A stretch of DNA of 64,000 nt from Papaver somniferum (lineage: Eukaryota; Streptophyta; Magnoliopsida; Ranunculales; Papaveraceae). Where the stretch lies: NCBI RefSeq assembly GCF_003573695.1, contig NC_039368.1, positions 82,288,374 through 82,352,373 on the forward strand, in the 5' to 3' direction. The notes beneath the pieces were generated by a model, which did no database searches, was not told the DNA's origin, and worked only from the letters and a program-made list of their open reading frames with translations. Shown here one piece after another: positions 10,219 through 21,475 of this stretch. The position numbers and the translations under genes were made by a program. Positions within the stretch are counted from its first letter, which is position 1. Every line of letters begins with the position of its first letter.

Positions 10219-10368
10219 AATCGGTTTACATGTGCATTACAAAAGCCCGATTTTTGGAATCGGTTTATGTGGGTATTGATCAAACTCCGATTCTGGGTTT
10301 ACATCTTCCTAAGCATAAAACTCAACCCAGAATCGGTTTACAAATGCACTAACATAAACCGATTCTGG
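10219..10368. repeat. Hairpin array B3 downstream of the SANT-like gene
   Basis: Three units: 10219-10252, 10258-10292 and 10327-10368. The last has 14-nt perfect arms (CCAGAATCGGTTTA / TAAACCGATTCTGG) and a 14-nt loop. Same AATCGG/CCGATT core as B1 and B2. Confidence 0.9.
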
Positions 10369-10546
10369 ATCGAGTAAAAATTAAATTTTTTTACAAGTTT
10401 TGATTATCGATTAATGAAAGTTAATTTCAGAATTAACTTGATTAAAAATTATTTAATAATCCGAATTAACACTAATTTAATAAGGGTATATTGGGCATTA
10501 ATATAAATATTGGATAAGGGGTTTCTATGAAGTTTCTCCCAATGAT

Positions 10547-11190
10547 CCTATTTTGTCATGTAGTTATAGGCCCCAATTCAGCCAGGATATTAATGGCTTA
10601 GACCAATTTAGAAATTAAATAACTATAATTACTTTGCCTTATATGGATTAGTATCCCCTCAACTTTAGTATCTCCTTGAATTATGAGACATTTACCTATA
10701 CGAATCATGGATTATTTGGCTAATTACGTTTTTATTATGCTAACGTTTGTAGCTAAACAAAAAACTTGTGACGGAAGAGAGAAATACATGTACTAGCAGG
10801 GTTATCAATTCATATAGAAAAAAACAATCTCGACCGTTAGATTTCTGGATCTGTAATCCCTCCGCTAATACCCATGTATCAGTCGTGCAAAAGACTTCCC
10901 ATGCGTTACAGAGGCTTGTCCCTTTGGGCGTGCATTTTGCCCATGAAATGGACGTTACCATGTGTCTAGTGCATTTCCGAATAGATGAATAGATAAAAGA
11001 GGAGATATAATTGAGGCAACCTTAATGAAGGCAAAGCAAGTCAAGTCGCATTCCAAGTTGTGGATGACTTATCAATTCAAAGAAAGTATACCAGCCCACT
11101 AGAATCAATCGTGACCATTTATTCCCTGTCGAGAAAAATAAAACTTAGATCGAAAAAACACTGGAGGACGTGGAGGGAGAATGTCGACTT
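10547..11190. other. Non-coding DNA right of element B
   Basis: Open frames on both strands at 10740-10992 overlap each other and match nothing I know. I see no supported gene. Confidence 0.4.
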
Positions 11191-11194
11191 TTTT

Positions 11195-11860
11195 AACAGT
11201 CCCACGTTGGGAGCTTTTCCTCTTACGGAAACTCACTTCCTTAAAACTCATTCATAAACTCTTTTCCTATTTTGGCAAACCTCAAAAAAATATCAACAAA
11301 ATTAAGGTCTATTACCTTTGGTAGCCGGTAATCCAGTCATTTTGTCTTATTTACCAACCTAAAGAAATGAACTACAACTACAAGCCACAATATCCTAAAG
11401 TTGTGGACCCCCCTGCTTTGTTTTTGTTTTAAGTACTACTACTATTATTTTTTTCTTAAAACAACTAGGGAAAAAATTGTAAATTATATTGTGGTCCTTG
11501 TTTTCTTGAGGTCACTGATGATGTCATTGCTACAATTGTATTCTACTATTTCCGACGGAGGTTTTGTTGAATCTCTACCTCTTATCCACGTTTGTCTTAG
11601 TGGATTGGACAATTTTGCACTTAAGAAATCCAGTAAGTACATAGCTCACGGAGGGGACCAAGGAGACATTTAAGGTTGAATACTTAAATGTACTAGGTTT
11701 ACTACCACCAAATATCGGAGTTCAGGTTGGAAAATCTGCTCTTTTTGGGTGGAAGGTGATATACTTTTTCCTTGGAGGCTGTTGTAGCTTAGGGATACCC
11801 ATATCATTGGTTTCCCAGCCAAAGGTGGAGGGAGGCGGTAGTGGAGCAAATTGAGTACGG
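11195..11860 (+). pseudogene. Decayed copy 1 of an unrecognised gene (paired with 13630-14425)
   Basis: The stretch follows the same order as 13630-14425: GGGAGCTTTTCCTCTTACGG, then TACCTTTG..AGCCGGTAA, CCTAAAGTTGTGGAC, TTGTGGTCCTTG, GATGATGTCAT, CTTATCCACG, CATTTAAGGTTGA, TACTTAAATGTACTAGGTTT, and GGAGGCTGTTGTAG. The frames are broken in this copy. The two copies are about 2.4 kb apart in the same orientation, so they look like an old tandem duplication. Function unknown. Confidence 0.5.
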
Positions 11861-12054
11861 AAACATTATACTATATAGTTATATTAACCTAAAATCGGAT
11901 CCGTTACATAACTGAGTTGGTTGGGTCGAACTCAATGCTCTATCGATCTTACAATCACCAAAGGCAAAGCTAACTCTAGAGTTACAACAGAAAAACCTCA
12001 ACTGGACTTCTAAGCATTTCCTGTGTTTAAATCAAAGGTAACAAAAGTAACATG

Positions 12055-12577
12055 ACAATAGTAACTAATTTGATCTTAATTAGGAGCATGGAGTTGCTAA
12101 GGGAAACTCCCGATATAATCCAACTTGCAAATGATAATCAAAATATTGTAATGAGTCATCTTGTTTCATTATATCAAATGAATCCATTTGCCATGACCAA
12201 ACTTAATTTATTTTTATTATTTTTTCTAAGAAAAGAAAGGAGCTGACAACATATAACCATTGTATAAACATCAAATAGATTAACAACTAAACACGTACCG
12301 ACATAATTAAATATAGTTAAGTATCATGTTTACCGTCTTCATTTGGTCTCGATTAAGGTTATACGGAAAGGTTAAGCATTAAACAATGTTCAATAATCCT
12401 TAAACGTACATACAAGTAGCTACAGCTATATCATTCATGCTTAACTGCTCAGATCCCAGTGTCGACATAGAATTAGAATTATAGTAGTTGATTGATAGTG
12501 GGCATCGAGCATCTCTCATGTTAGCGTGTGTTGCTTGTCATGCATGGCCCATGCAACGAACCGCAAATACTTTTCTT
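12055..12577. repeat. Dispersed duplicate, copy 1 (other copy 46866-47430)
   Basis: The order of text is shared with 46866-47430: AATTAGGAGCAT, AATCCAACTTG, GTCTCGATTAAGGTTATAC, AAAGGTTAAGCATTAAACAA, and a block at 12445-12575 that is nearly identical over about 120 bp (from CTGCTCAGATCCCAGTG to GCATGGCCCATGCAACG). The block contains the RY-type motif CATGCATG. No obvious coding frame is shared. Confidence 0.65.
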
Positions 12578-13625
12578 GGAGGAGGGGAACCACTTTGGTC
12601 AACCAGCATGAAATCAAGCGCAACCAACAACTTGAACATATGTCATATGGTTCAAAGATCAAGTAAACCTAAACTAATAGCACAGCACCATGGAATGAGT
12701 TTTGTGAGGGAATTAAGAAACTTGTAGGAAACCGAGAATCGTACCTCGGAGAGAATTACGAGCTCTGCTCTGAATCACAGGATTTTTTATTTTAGTTTTT
12801 CTTTGAAGCAGACACAAGAACTTGCTTGACCTGTCCTGTCCAGATGCCACTTACCGTTTTTATTTGATCGAATTACAAAGATGCTAATTTAATCATTGTT
12901 AAGGATAACCTCAAAACTAATAAACAACTTAACATTATTACCGACACAATTAGCTGTTTAATTAAATTTAAATAATATAGTTAGCTGACATAAAGTGACG
13001 GGATTCTGATCAAGTAATAAAGAATTAATGTCTAGATTTGGACTTAATTAAGGTGATTAAGAAAAGCTTAACCCCAAAATACGTACGATGAGTACAAGGA
13101 ATTTGCCGATTACAGGTTGTTCCGGTTTATTTAATCAAGGACTTATTTTATTAAGCATTTCCCAAAATATGAACCTAATCTTGATAAAATGAATTCTTTA
13201 ACATATTTAGTACCTGGCTTCTGCAATTTGTATTTTAATATTTCTAATTGTTTTTTTTTTTGTCTTAGGTCCATTCTTAATTCATGGAAAAGAATCAACT
13301 GGATTTGTTCATGTTTCGCTTTTAAGCAGTAGAGGGCCTAGAGGCAATTAGATGCATCTCAAATAATACAGCTTAGAATAAGAAAAGTTCGTACATTTTC
13401 TGGTTTAGTGGCGTATCGCCAGACGCCTGTCTTTCCGTCTCATTTTTTCCAAATTAGTACTTACTTCAGTTTATGGTACATTTTATGGTTTAATGTTTGG
13501 TGCCGAAATTAAGAGGCCTTGTCTAATAAGCCCACATAAGTCATTTTCTCCATGATGTGTTTTCCACTTAGAAGTTTTGCAGCATATTCTGACTTCTGGC
13601 ATATTGCAAGCCTACTTTGAAAATT
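12578..13625. other. AT-rich non-coding DNA
   Basis: No gene or RNA gene recognised between the dispersed duplicate and the second copy of the decayed gene. Confidence 0.4.
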
Positions 13626-13629
13626 TGGC

Positions 13630-14425
13630 GATTTTTTCACCGTCCAACGTTAGGAGCTTTTCCTCTTACGGAAACTCTCTTCCTTAAAACTCCTCCTTAA
13701 AGTCTTTCCCTATTTTAGTAACCTCAATTATTGACCTTAAAATTAAGGTTGTTACCTTTGACAGCCGGTAAACCTGACTTTCTATGAACCTAAACACTCG
13801 ATCACGTCGAATAATCTCCTAAAGTTGTGGACACTCCTAGTTTTTGTGTCGTTCGTTTCTCTTCTTAGGACCACTTAAGTGGCTAAATTTAATAATAATC
13901 AAGTTGAAAAAAAAAGGATTACCCAATAATTTATTAGAAGAAGAAAAAAAAAGTCTAGATTATCATTGTGGTCCTTGGTTTTATGAGATCAGTGATGATG
14001 TCATCGTTACATTTGTTACTATTTCGGAGCTTACCGGATTTAGAGAATCTCCACGTCTTATCCACGCTTGACTATGTGTTCGGCATCGATTGGGTACTAT
14101 TGCACTTGAAAAATGTAGTNNNNNNNNNNNNNNNNNNNNNNNNNNNNNNNNNNNNNNNNNNNNNNNNNNNNNNNNNNNCAAAGAGCCATTTAAGGTTGAG
14201 ATACTTAAATGTACTAGGTTTAGAGATCGGATCCATGTTCAGCACTGCAAAGGGGTTGAACGTGATGAGCTGTTTTTCTTCTTGGAGGCTGTTGTAGGTT
14301 CGGACCTCCATATCATTTGTTTACCAGCAAAGGTGGAGGCAGTGGAGCAAAAGAGTACGGAAACTGTACTTAAATTCAGTTCCATATACCCCTCCAATGG
14401 CTCGAGCAAACCTGTGATTAACTAA
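13630..14425 (+). pseudogene. Decayed copy 2 of an unrecognised gene, crossed by an assembly gap
   Basis: Two blocks look protein-coding. Before the gap one reads CGPWFYEISDDVIVTFVTIS and stops at 14071. After the gap one reads FKVEILKCTRFRDRIHV, then FFFLEAVVGSDLHIICLP, and stops near 14424. Their amino-acid make-up is that of a folded soluble protein, but I do not recognise it. The gap hides the junction, so it cannot be told whether this copy is broken or has an intron there. Copy 1 at 11195-11860 is clearly broken. Confidence 0.4.
14120..14178. other. Assembly gap (59 N)
   Basis: A run of 59 undetermined bases. Confidence 1.
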
Positions 14426-15015
14426 TAAGAAAATAAGTATAATTAGAAAATTGGGACCAGCAAGCTCGGATGATAATGAACAAGAATTTTTCGTCAAAAT
14501 AAAATTTCAGATATGATGTTAGCCATGGTTGTAACATGTCTATTTGGCTTACTAAATTTTACAGGGTTAAAAGTACAGTAGGTTTATCGATTTTGTTTTA
14601 TGATATTAACAATTCATATCATCCTTATATTGAATTTAAAGATATGATCCGGTTATTCTGGACTTTCAAATCCTTGGGGTTCCGCAACATAAATCTCTTC
14701 CTTAAAGTAACTATGCAAGAATATAAATGTAATGTCCATCTGATATAGCTTAATCTTGAGAAAACAAGTAGAAGCCATCTTATGGACTCATGACGAGCTA
14801 CGATTGCAAATTTCTCATCAAAATCAATTCTTTTAGTTTGAGAGTACCCTTAAACGAAAAGTCGCTTTGTTTCGAATAATAATGTTGAATTTATCTAACA
14901 TTAGCAGGAAAAGGGACAAGTTCTCAGACATCTTATCTCTTGAAATGATTTAACTCATCGTGCATACCACCAACCTAAGCAGGGTCGTCTGAAGTTTCAT
15001 CAATATTTTTTGGCT

Positions 15016-16126
15016 CTATACATGACAAGTAACATGCAAAATTGCATAAGTTACAAAGCCGGTTTCTTGCCATGTCATTAGTTTTTGGATCCCCAATGAT
15101 GTTATCAGTGGAATGACGATTTTGAACCCATTTGGGAGGCTTAGAAGGAGTTTGTTCGACTTGAACGCCCTCATTAGGGGTTTCCTCCTCATTACTGTTT
15201 TCACATGATCAATAATGCTTGGAACAACTTCTGTTGATGATGGTATTTCCTTATGTTTATCTACTGTCTCAGTAGGAGGCAACTCAGCGGGAGTTACATT
15301 GTTTCGTTGAAAGTCACCTAATAACATTAGGTGATCCCATCATGAATTTTCTTCACAAATTATAGACTTTGAACCCTCTATTATCATAACCATAGCCTAG
15401 GAATTCCTCCCTGCTCTTTACTTTTGAACATGTTACAATTGCTTCCGAAAATATTGATATATCCTAAGTTATGCCTTTTTCCATACAATAACTCATAAGG
15501 AGTATTTAGAGTTCTTGATGTCAAGTAAAAACGATTAGTTAGATAGCATGCTGTGAAAATAGCTTCTCCCAGAATTTCAAAGGTAAGTTTTTATTATGGA
15601 GAATTACTCTGGCCATTTCTTGAATATTCGTGTTCTTTCTTTCAGCAACTTCATTAGCTTGTGCAGTAATAAGGGGAGAGTATTGCTGAATTAGACCCAG
15701 TTTTTCACAGAATTCAAGTACCTTGGTATCTTTAAATTATGTTCCACAATCACTCCTAATCTGTTTTAGTTTGTAAAGTTCTTCATTCTGGATTCTATTC
15801 ACAATAATCGTAAATTATTCCAAGATCTCATTCTACGAAAAAAAAACCCAAGTAAATATAGTTTAATCATCAACCATTACCAAAGAATATTTCACCCCTC
15901 TAACAGTTGCTTGTTCAATTGGGCCAAAGAGATCCATATGAATTAAACCAAAAAAATCTTTGATGGAAATATTTGTTGATGACTTATGTGGAATTCTTGT
16001 TTGTCTACCAAGCACTACAAACACCATTGACTTTGGCATTGACTTTCGGAACTCCCATGACAAGTTCTCATTAATAATCTTTCCAATTGAGCGATAATTG
16101 ATGTGACCAAAACGTTCATGCCCCAC
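15016..16126 (-). pseudogene. Ty1/copia GAG-pre-integrase and integrase relic
   Basis: From 16126 downward the minus strand reads ERFGHINYRSIGKII, then GLIHMDLFGPIEQATVRG and VMVDD, the usual order at the GAG-pre-integrase/integrase border of copia polyproteins. After a stop, broken frames at 15480-15780 still show FCEKLGLIQQYSP, then AERKNTNIQEMAR and TPYELLYG, typical of the integrase core. A further open stretch (15016-15327) is the variable linker before reverse transcriptase. Many stops and shifts; not functional. Confidence 0.75.
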
Positions 16127-17099
16127 ATGTGTGTAGATTCCACCTTAGTTCAACTACAACAAATATTAGATTGAATATCTAAAAGATAACAATTATTTTT
16201 CTCACTAATGTCATGGAAATTTAATTTTTCCAACTTATTTCAATATCAACTCCTTGTAGTTTAATCATTCCATTTTTACTGATGTATCAACAACTTCCAT
16301 CTCCAAAGGTAACATGTCCTCTTTTGTATTTTTCTATGTATATGGACCAAGATATATCTTCTGTCAAATGCATGTTATATCCACTATCAAGACACCACCG
16401 AAACAACCAAAGGCTCCCAAGCTGACATTATTACCTCCCTTTTCAATATGTTTTATCAGATTTTATGTAAACTTCTTGATTTTTAGACAAGAGCTCTTGA
16501 GCTGTATTATGAAATCTTTAGCCTTATTAATCTTTTATCTAAAACGTTTATAAGTGCGTTAGTAGTGACCATTCAAGCCACGTAACATGCAACATGGGAT
16601 AAGCTATAACATATCCCTCAGCCTTGTGTGTATTTTTCAATTTAACAGTTTGTATCAGAGTCTCATTAGGTTTTACAAAGTCGATATCGCGTTTGTCGAC
16701 TATTTTTCGGCAATTCTATAGACAAGACTCAAAAGTTGGCCAATTAGAAACCACAAAAACCTGAGCTATTGTGACGATTTTGGCGTCCCAATAGGGTATC
16801 ATTTTTGTAGTGGTTGTATTTGAGTATATAGTATCTCTTGAAGTATTTCATCTTTTTCAGATCTTTATCGAAGATCATAATCCTTGATATAAATTCAACA
16901 AAAAGGTACATTAATGTTCCTTCTCAATCGATGTCTCTCATGATAAAGAGTATCGATAAATTTCACCAAGTGTGTGCACAGATTGTCTAAGATAGCTTCA
17001 AAAACATAATCAAATTTTTGTACATGAACTTCTCCTACCATTGGAAGATATCGTCATATCATATGTGAGTTTTTAATACATGAACCTTATATGATATAA

Positions 17100-18164
17100 T
17101 CGATAAGGAGAAGGTACCTAATAGACCACCCAATTTTTCTGTGATGGGAAATTAAACCTTGGAATAAATAATTTCAATAGAAAAATAAAAGCACATACAC
17201 GCAAGAATTTTATTAACGGGGAAAGCTGCAATTCAGCAGAAAACCCAGGGACCTTGTCCAGTTTGAACACCGTATTGTATTAAGCTGCTACAAACACTAG
17301 CCTACTATGATAATTTAGGCTGGAATATGGTCGTGACTAAATCAAACCTCCGAGCAATTCATCTTCAGTCGTACTCCTGACCTCTCTCGGAACTTTCAAG
17401 ACCTTATACACTTGATTTCTCTAGATGGTCATGCCCTTTACATGCCTATGATTTGTTTAACAGTCCTTCCTGAAGAGTACTAGTGTTATCTGCGTCTAAC
17501 ATGACACGCATTTGATTTCCTTCAAATATATTTTAATCAAGTAAATGAAAATATATTCTTTCAATGATCTCTAGATAAAAATATATCAAATAAACTTAAA
17601 CAATTAGGATAACTTAATATTTTCAAAATTTATAGAGATGCCTAATTCATTATACCTCACAAGATCTGATTAAAGCAAGTTTAGATGTTAATCTTGCGGA
17701 TCTACAAGGTCAGAGACGAAGAATAGTCATATAGCTGAAGAGACGAACTTTTACAATAGACGAAAACTATGACGATCAAGATAATATTTAGGATACCAAA
17801 GATCTATCAGGTAAAAGAGAGTCATACCAGGTTTAATGAATCCCAAATAAAGTCTTAAAAGTCACAATATAATTATGTTCCACGAAGAAACCTAGGTCTT
17901 TATAGGATGACACTGGAAGAAACTAGTGCATCGGCATGCGAATCTTAGTTAGAGAGAGTCCTCTATTTATAAAGATGATGGATCAGTCTAGGCTACTTAA
18001 AGTTCAAGAAACTATTACTTGCATTCTAAGCAAGTTCACTAGTTTCCATGTTTACGGATTACTTTGATCCCAAGTAAACTTTAACTTGTAATATAAAGAA
18101 AAATGTGCATTCGCGTATTTACTGATTAAGGACCGTGCACAAAAAGTTTAGCTCACGAATTAAC
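17100..18164 (-). repeat. Copia LTR, left part
   Basis: The + strand text AATTTTATTAACGGGGAAAG (17207-17226), followed by GCAGAAAACCCAGGGACC and TATTAAGCTGCTACA, matches the LTR-like text at 63595-63690 in the same orientation. A TATA-like stretch (minus strand CTTTATAAATAG) lies near 17970. The LTR is cut by the gypsy insertion at 18165 and continues at 28063. Confidence 0.65.
18160..18164. repeat. Target-site duplication TTAAC (left copy of gypsy 1)
   Basis: TTAAC here and at 28058-28062 flank the minus-strand gypsy element exactly at its TGATGA...TATCA termini. Five bases is the usual duplication for Ty3/gypsy elements. Confidence 0.85.
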
Positions 18165-19110
18165 TGATGATATTTTTCAATGATGTTGTAGTAATAAGTT
18201 CGTTGAGACTTGTGAAAGCAAAAGATTTTAGACTTATAAAACTTAAAAATAGAAAACTTATTGCAAAATTGATTTCAAGATATTAAAAGTAACCAAGACA
18301 CTAGATTCCACTATTACACATGAATGAATGATACCAAATATGTTTCAAAACTCTAACTATCCTTTAAGTCCTTTATTTCTTAATTCACACATAATCAAAC
18401 ATATTCCCAAATATTAATTGTATTCCCTAAGAATAGACTATCAATCAATTAAACAAAGTATGATCTATCAAATTGAAACACAAGTAATTAAGAAAATTAT
18501 GTGAACATTTAAAACTCCACAAAAGAGGTGATTGAATGAATTATAAATTGTAAATCAGAGAAAATAAAATTGTTACCAATCATTCATGCATAGATAGCTT
18601 CATCCATTGCCTGGGTTGCGCGAGAATTAGCTCATCATCATGGAAACACGCTCAAAATTCATTTTTATTGCTCAAAGGGTGTTTACAAAGATGAAAATGG
18701 GACAAACAATGATAAAACAATGATTTTCTTTTCTCTCCCCAAAAACTCTCTCCAAATGTGCTCTCTAGCTCTCTATTTATACACACAAATACACATCACT
18801 CAAATATATTCTTCCATAACTCCAAAATCTTCTTCTTTTTAATTAAAAATATCTTCAGAATTTTTCCTTCTTTTTAGTCTATATTTTTCTTTACTAAACC
18901 CATATCTTCTTTAATTCGCAGAATAAAATCCAAGATAAAATCTTTTAAGGATATCTTTCTTGTTTAATACAAGATAACTACCTTTTTCTTCAAAACTTAA
19001 TGTTTGTAAGGAAAGAAGATATTCTTATCTTAAAGATAATAAATCCTTTACCGTTGAAACCAAATTTCCCGCCAATTTTTTCTTTTCAAATCAAGGAAGA
19101 AGATTGAGCC
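18165..19110 (-). repeat. 3' LTR of gypsy 1, truncated
   Basis: Matches 26852 to about 27800 closely. The part equal to 27800-28057 (the LTR beginning with GTGTCTATCA on the + strand) and the polypurine tract are absent. At the junction CTTATCTTAAAGATAATAAA occurs a second time (about 19107-19126; first copy near 19025-19044), which suggests a repair or template-switch event at a short homology. Confidence 0.8.
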
Positions 19111-20055
19111 CCCTTATCTTAAAGATAATAAAATGGCTACACTTAGCACGTGCAGCAAGCCGTTAAACCGTTAGGTGGCCCTAGCGACGGAGTGTTGTCT
19201 CCGGAGGGTTTACCAGAGGTGTACCCACAAAACCTTTACTCCAGACCCTAGCTATCTACGCTGAACCTTGGAAGGAACTAAAGAATCTCCTTGGTTGGAA
19301 TACAATCATTGACTATAGGAGGAAGTACCCTGATGCGAAATTCCAATTGTTGTACACGAGTTTGCACTCAGCATACTAAAATTCATATATAAGTGACAGA
19401 GCTCTACTCAGATAGTTTCTAGACATCATAACCGGAGTCAACCAATCAAATGGAAAGATTAAGAAGATGGATAAAGAGAAAATAGATGGTAAAAGTGAAC
19501 GGTGTTTCCCATATCTGTCTGAAGGCCTCTGCCAAGATGAACCTATCCTAATGGACTGAGATACCGGTCTGACTAATATCAACACAACTGCCATATACAA
19601 GGGGACCAGTGGTCGATAAACCTAACTCTAGGTCAACACAACTGGCATATACAAGGGCACCAGTGGTCGACTTTATTGAAGTTATTCCTGTTGGTCTGAT
19701 GGTCTGGTCTCAAACTTTTTTTTTTTTTGGTATCTCAATCACCCTATTTCACCTAGCAATGGTAACAACTTGAGTCGTGTGCCCCACCAAATCACTTAAG
19801 AAATAAAAACAAAAGGGATTGGGATTCAACGAGTTATGGCGGAACTACCATGTTTTTTTTTTTTTAATTCTAACACCTGAGCTCTGTGCTTTTATGAATA
19901 GACTCTTTAGATGTTTCCATCTAATCAGATTGGTTCCTCAACTCCTACAACCAAGATGTTCCCATCCACTTAGATTGGTTAGTGCCAACCTTAATAAGCA
20001 TAAATTTCTAGGCTCTGGAGTTTATTTATTGCAACTAAAAGCTAACAAAAAGTTT
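19111..20055 (-). other. 3' non-coding region of gypsy 1
   Basis: About 0.9 kb between integrase and the 3' LTR, matching 38676-39600 of gypsy 2. It contains long T runs (19719-19730, 19853-19865) and no supported gene. Confidence 0.6.
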
Positions 20056-20230
20056 CTTCCCCACCCCCAAACTTAAATCTAACATTGTCCTCAATGTTTC
20101 TAATGAAAGAGCAATACCAAAAAGCAAAGTAACATGAGGAATCAGTAAAGAGAGAAGTCGGGAAGATAGTATCTGGGTGAAGAGAGAAATAAAAAACTAA
20201 TATACAACATACAATCGCCTCGATGGTCAA
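20042..20230 (-). other. Short frame and internal polypurine-like tract after integrase
   Basis: Directly after the integrase stop a 62-codon frame is open in both gypsy copies. It covers text such as CATTGAGGACAATG and TTTAAGTTTGGGGGTGGGG (minus strand, about 20056-20096), a block commonly seen 3' of pol in plant gypsy elements. I read it as a conserved non-coding signal (an extra polypurine-like tract) rather than a protein. Confidence 0.5.
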
Positions 20231-21436
20231 TCAGGGATAAACAGGGTCCTCCAGAGGGACCTCCTCAACATCACCTGTAGGAAAGGGCTCTAAAAAGAGT
20301 TTCAATCTCTGATCGTTAACCTTCGAAGAACTACTACCATATGGTGTCTCGATATCAACAGCTCCATGAGGAAAGGCAGTGCGAACAATAAAAGGACCCG
20401 TCCACCGAGAACGTAACTTCCTATGGAAAAGATGCAAGCGGGTATCATACAAAAGAACTCTTTGACCTGGAGAAAATGACTTTCTTAAAATATTCTTATC
20501 ATGCACAAGTTTCATTTTGTTCTTATACTCCTTCGCACTATCGTAAGCATCTATACGAATCTCTTCCAACTCATTGAGATGGAGTTTCCTATGGGCTCCT
20601 GCCTTGTCAAGTGAAAAATTTAGCTACTTAACAACCCAATAAGCTCTATGTTCTAACTCAACAGGTAAATGACATGCCTTTCCATACACAAGCCGATAAG
20701 GCGACATTCCAATGGGGGTCTTAAACGCAGTACGGTAAGCCCATAAGGTATCAGTAAGCCTAGACGACCAGTCTTTCCGATTAGGGTTAACTGTTTTCTC
20801 TAATATACGCTTTATCTCCCTATTGGAAACCTCTACCTGACCACTAATCTGTGGATGATATGGGGTAGCTATCTTATGTGTAATACCATATTTCTTCATC
20901 AGAAGCCTAAAAGGTCCATTACAAAAGTACGACCCTCCATCACTAATTATAGCTCGCGGTGTACCAAAACGTGTAAGTATACTATTTTTAAAGAACTCAA
21001 TCACAACCCTATGGTCATTAGTCTTACATGCAATCGCCTCAATCCACTTAGAGACATATTCTACAGCGACAAGGATGTATAAGTTACCAAAATAATTAGG
21101 AAACGGACCCATAAAGTCAATACCCCACACATCAAAGACCTCAACAACTAAAATAGGGTTCAAGGGCATCATGTTCCTACGGGAAATGCTTCCTAATTTC
21201 TAGCAATACTCACAAGTAACACAGTGACTATGAGAGTCTTTAAACAACGAAGGCCAATAGAATCCACACTGCAATATCTTAGCAGCAGTCTTCTTAGCAC
21301 TAAAGTGACCCCCACAAGCATGATCATGACAAAAGGAAATAATACTGGACTGGTCACTCTCAGGTATACATCTCCTAATAATCTGGTCTGGACAATACTT
21401 AAATAAATAAGGATCATCCCAAAAGAATTGCTTCAC
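20231..21436 (-). pseudogene. Integrase region of gypsy 1
   Basis: Starts with the HHCC zinc-binding part (FCHDHACGGHF, later SHCVTCEYC at 21436-21200), then an in-frame stop. The core (21172-20624) reads [18 protein letters not shown] and shows the second acidic residue in IISDGG and the glutamate in [13 protein letters not shown]. The first catalytic position reads VAVEYVSKW, glutamate where gypsy 2 has aspartate (VAIDYASKW), which should cripple the enzyme. The C-terminal part (20569-20231) has the usual LRSRWTGPF motif. Confidence 0.85.
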
Positions 21437-21475
21437 CTCGGCTAAAAACCTAGAACAATCTTGTTTACCTCAATG

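Larger units (their letters stand above)
5703..10537 (+). mobile_element. Element B: 4.8-kb terminal-inverted-repeat element carrying a PMD gene and a Myb/SANT-like gene
   Basis: Left end (GTGTCTAATATTTATG, then ACCAAAATTATCCT) and the reverse complement of the right end (CTTATCCAATATTTAT, then GCCCAATATACCCTT) align with each other and with elements A and C. Candidate 9-bp duplication: CACAATGAT (5694-5702) and CCCAATGAT (10538-10546), one mismatch, which fits the Mutator superfamily. Weaker inverted similarity continues outward to about 5620 and 10600 around GGGCCTAT. Contents in order: PMD gene with hairpins in intron 1, hairpins, SANT-like gene, hairpins. No transposase is seen, so movement would need one from elsewhere. 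Ends are not base-exact. Confidence 0.65.
14990..18164 (-). mobile_element. Decayed Ty1/copia element, minus strand, left part
   Basis: Minus-strand relics of the GAG-pre-integrase and integrase domains lie at 15500-16130, a decayed gag-like stretch at 16150-17000, and LTR sequence at about 17100-18164. A gypsy element interrupts the LTR at 18165, and the LTR text resumes at 28063. No long intact frame remains, so this is an old copy that served as target for later insertions. Confidence 0.65.

Noticed and set aside
10740..10992. Two overlapping 73-74-codon frames on opposite strands
   Set aside because: They exclude each other and show no domain.
16640..16662. Primer-binding-site-like TGTATCAGAGTCT on the plus strand
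   Set aside because: The copia domains here lie on the minus strand, so a plus-strand primer site does not fit; probably chance.
20042..20230. Small protein gene after integrase
   Set aside because: Though open in both copies, it covers conserved nucleic-acid signals and has no domain; kept only as a signal.
21193..21417. Second frame over the integrase zinc-binding part
   Set aside because: Out-of-frame shadow of the HHCC domain; the same happens at 37300-37524.
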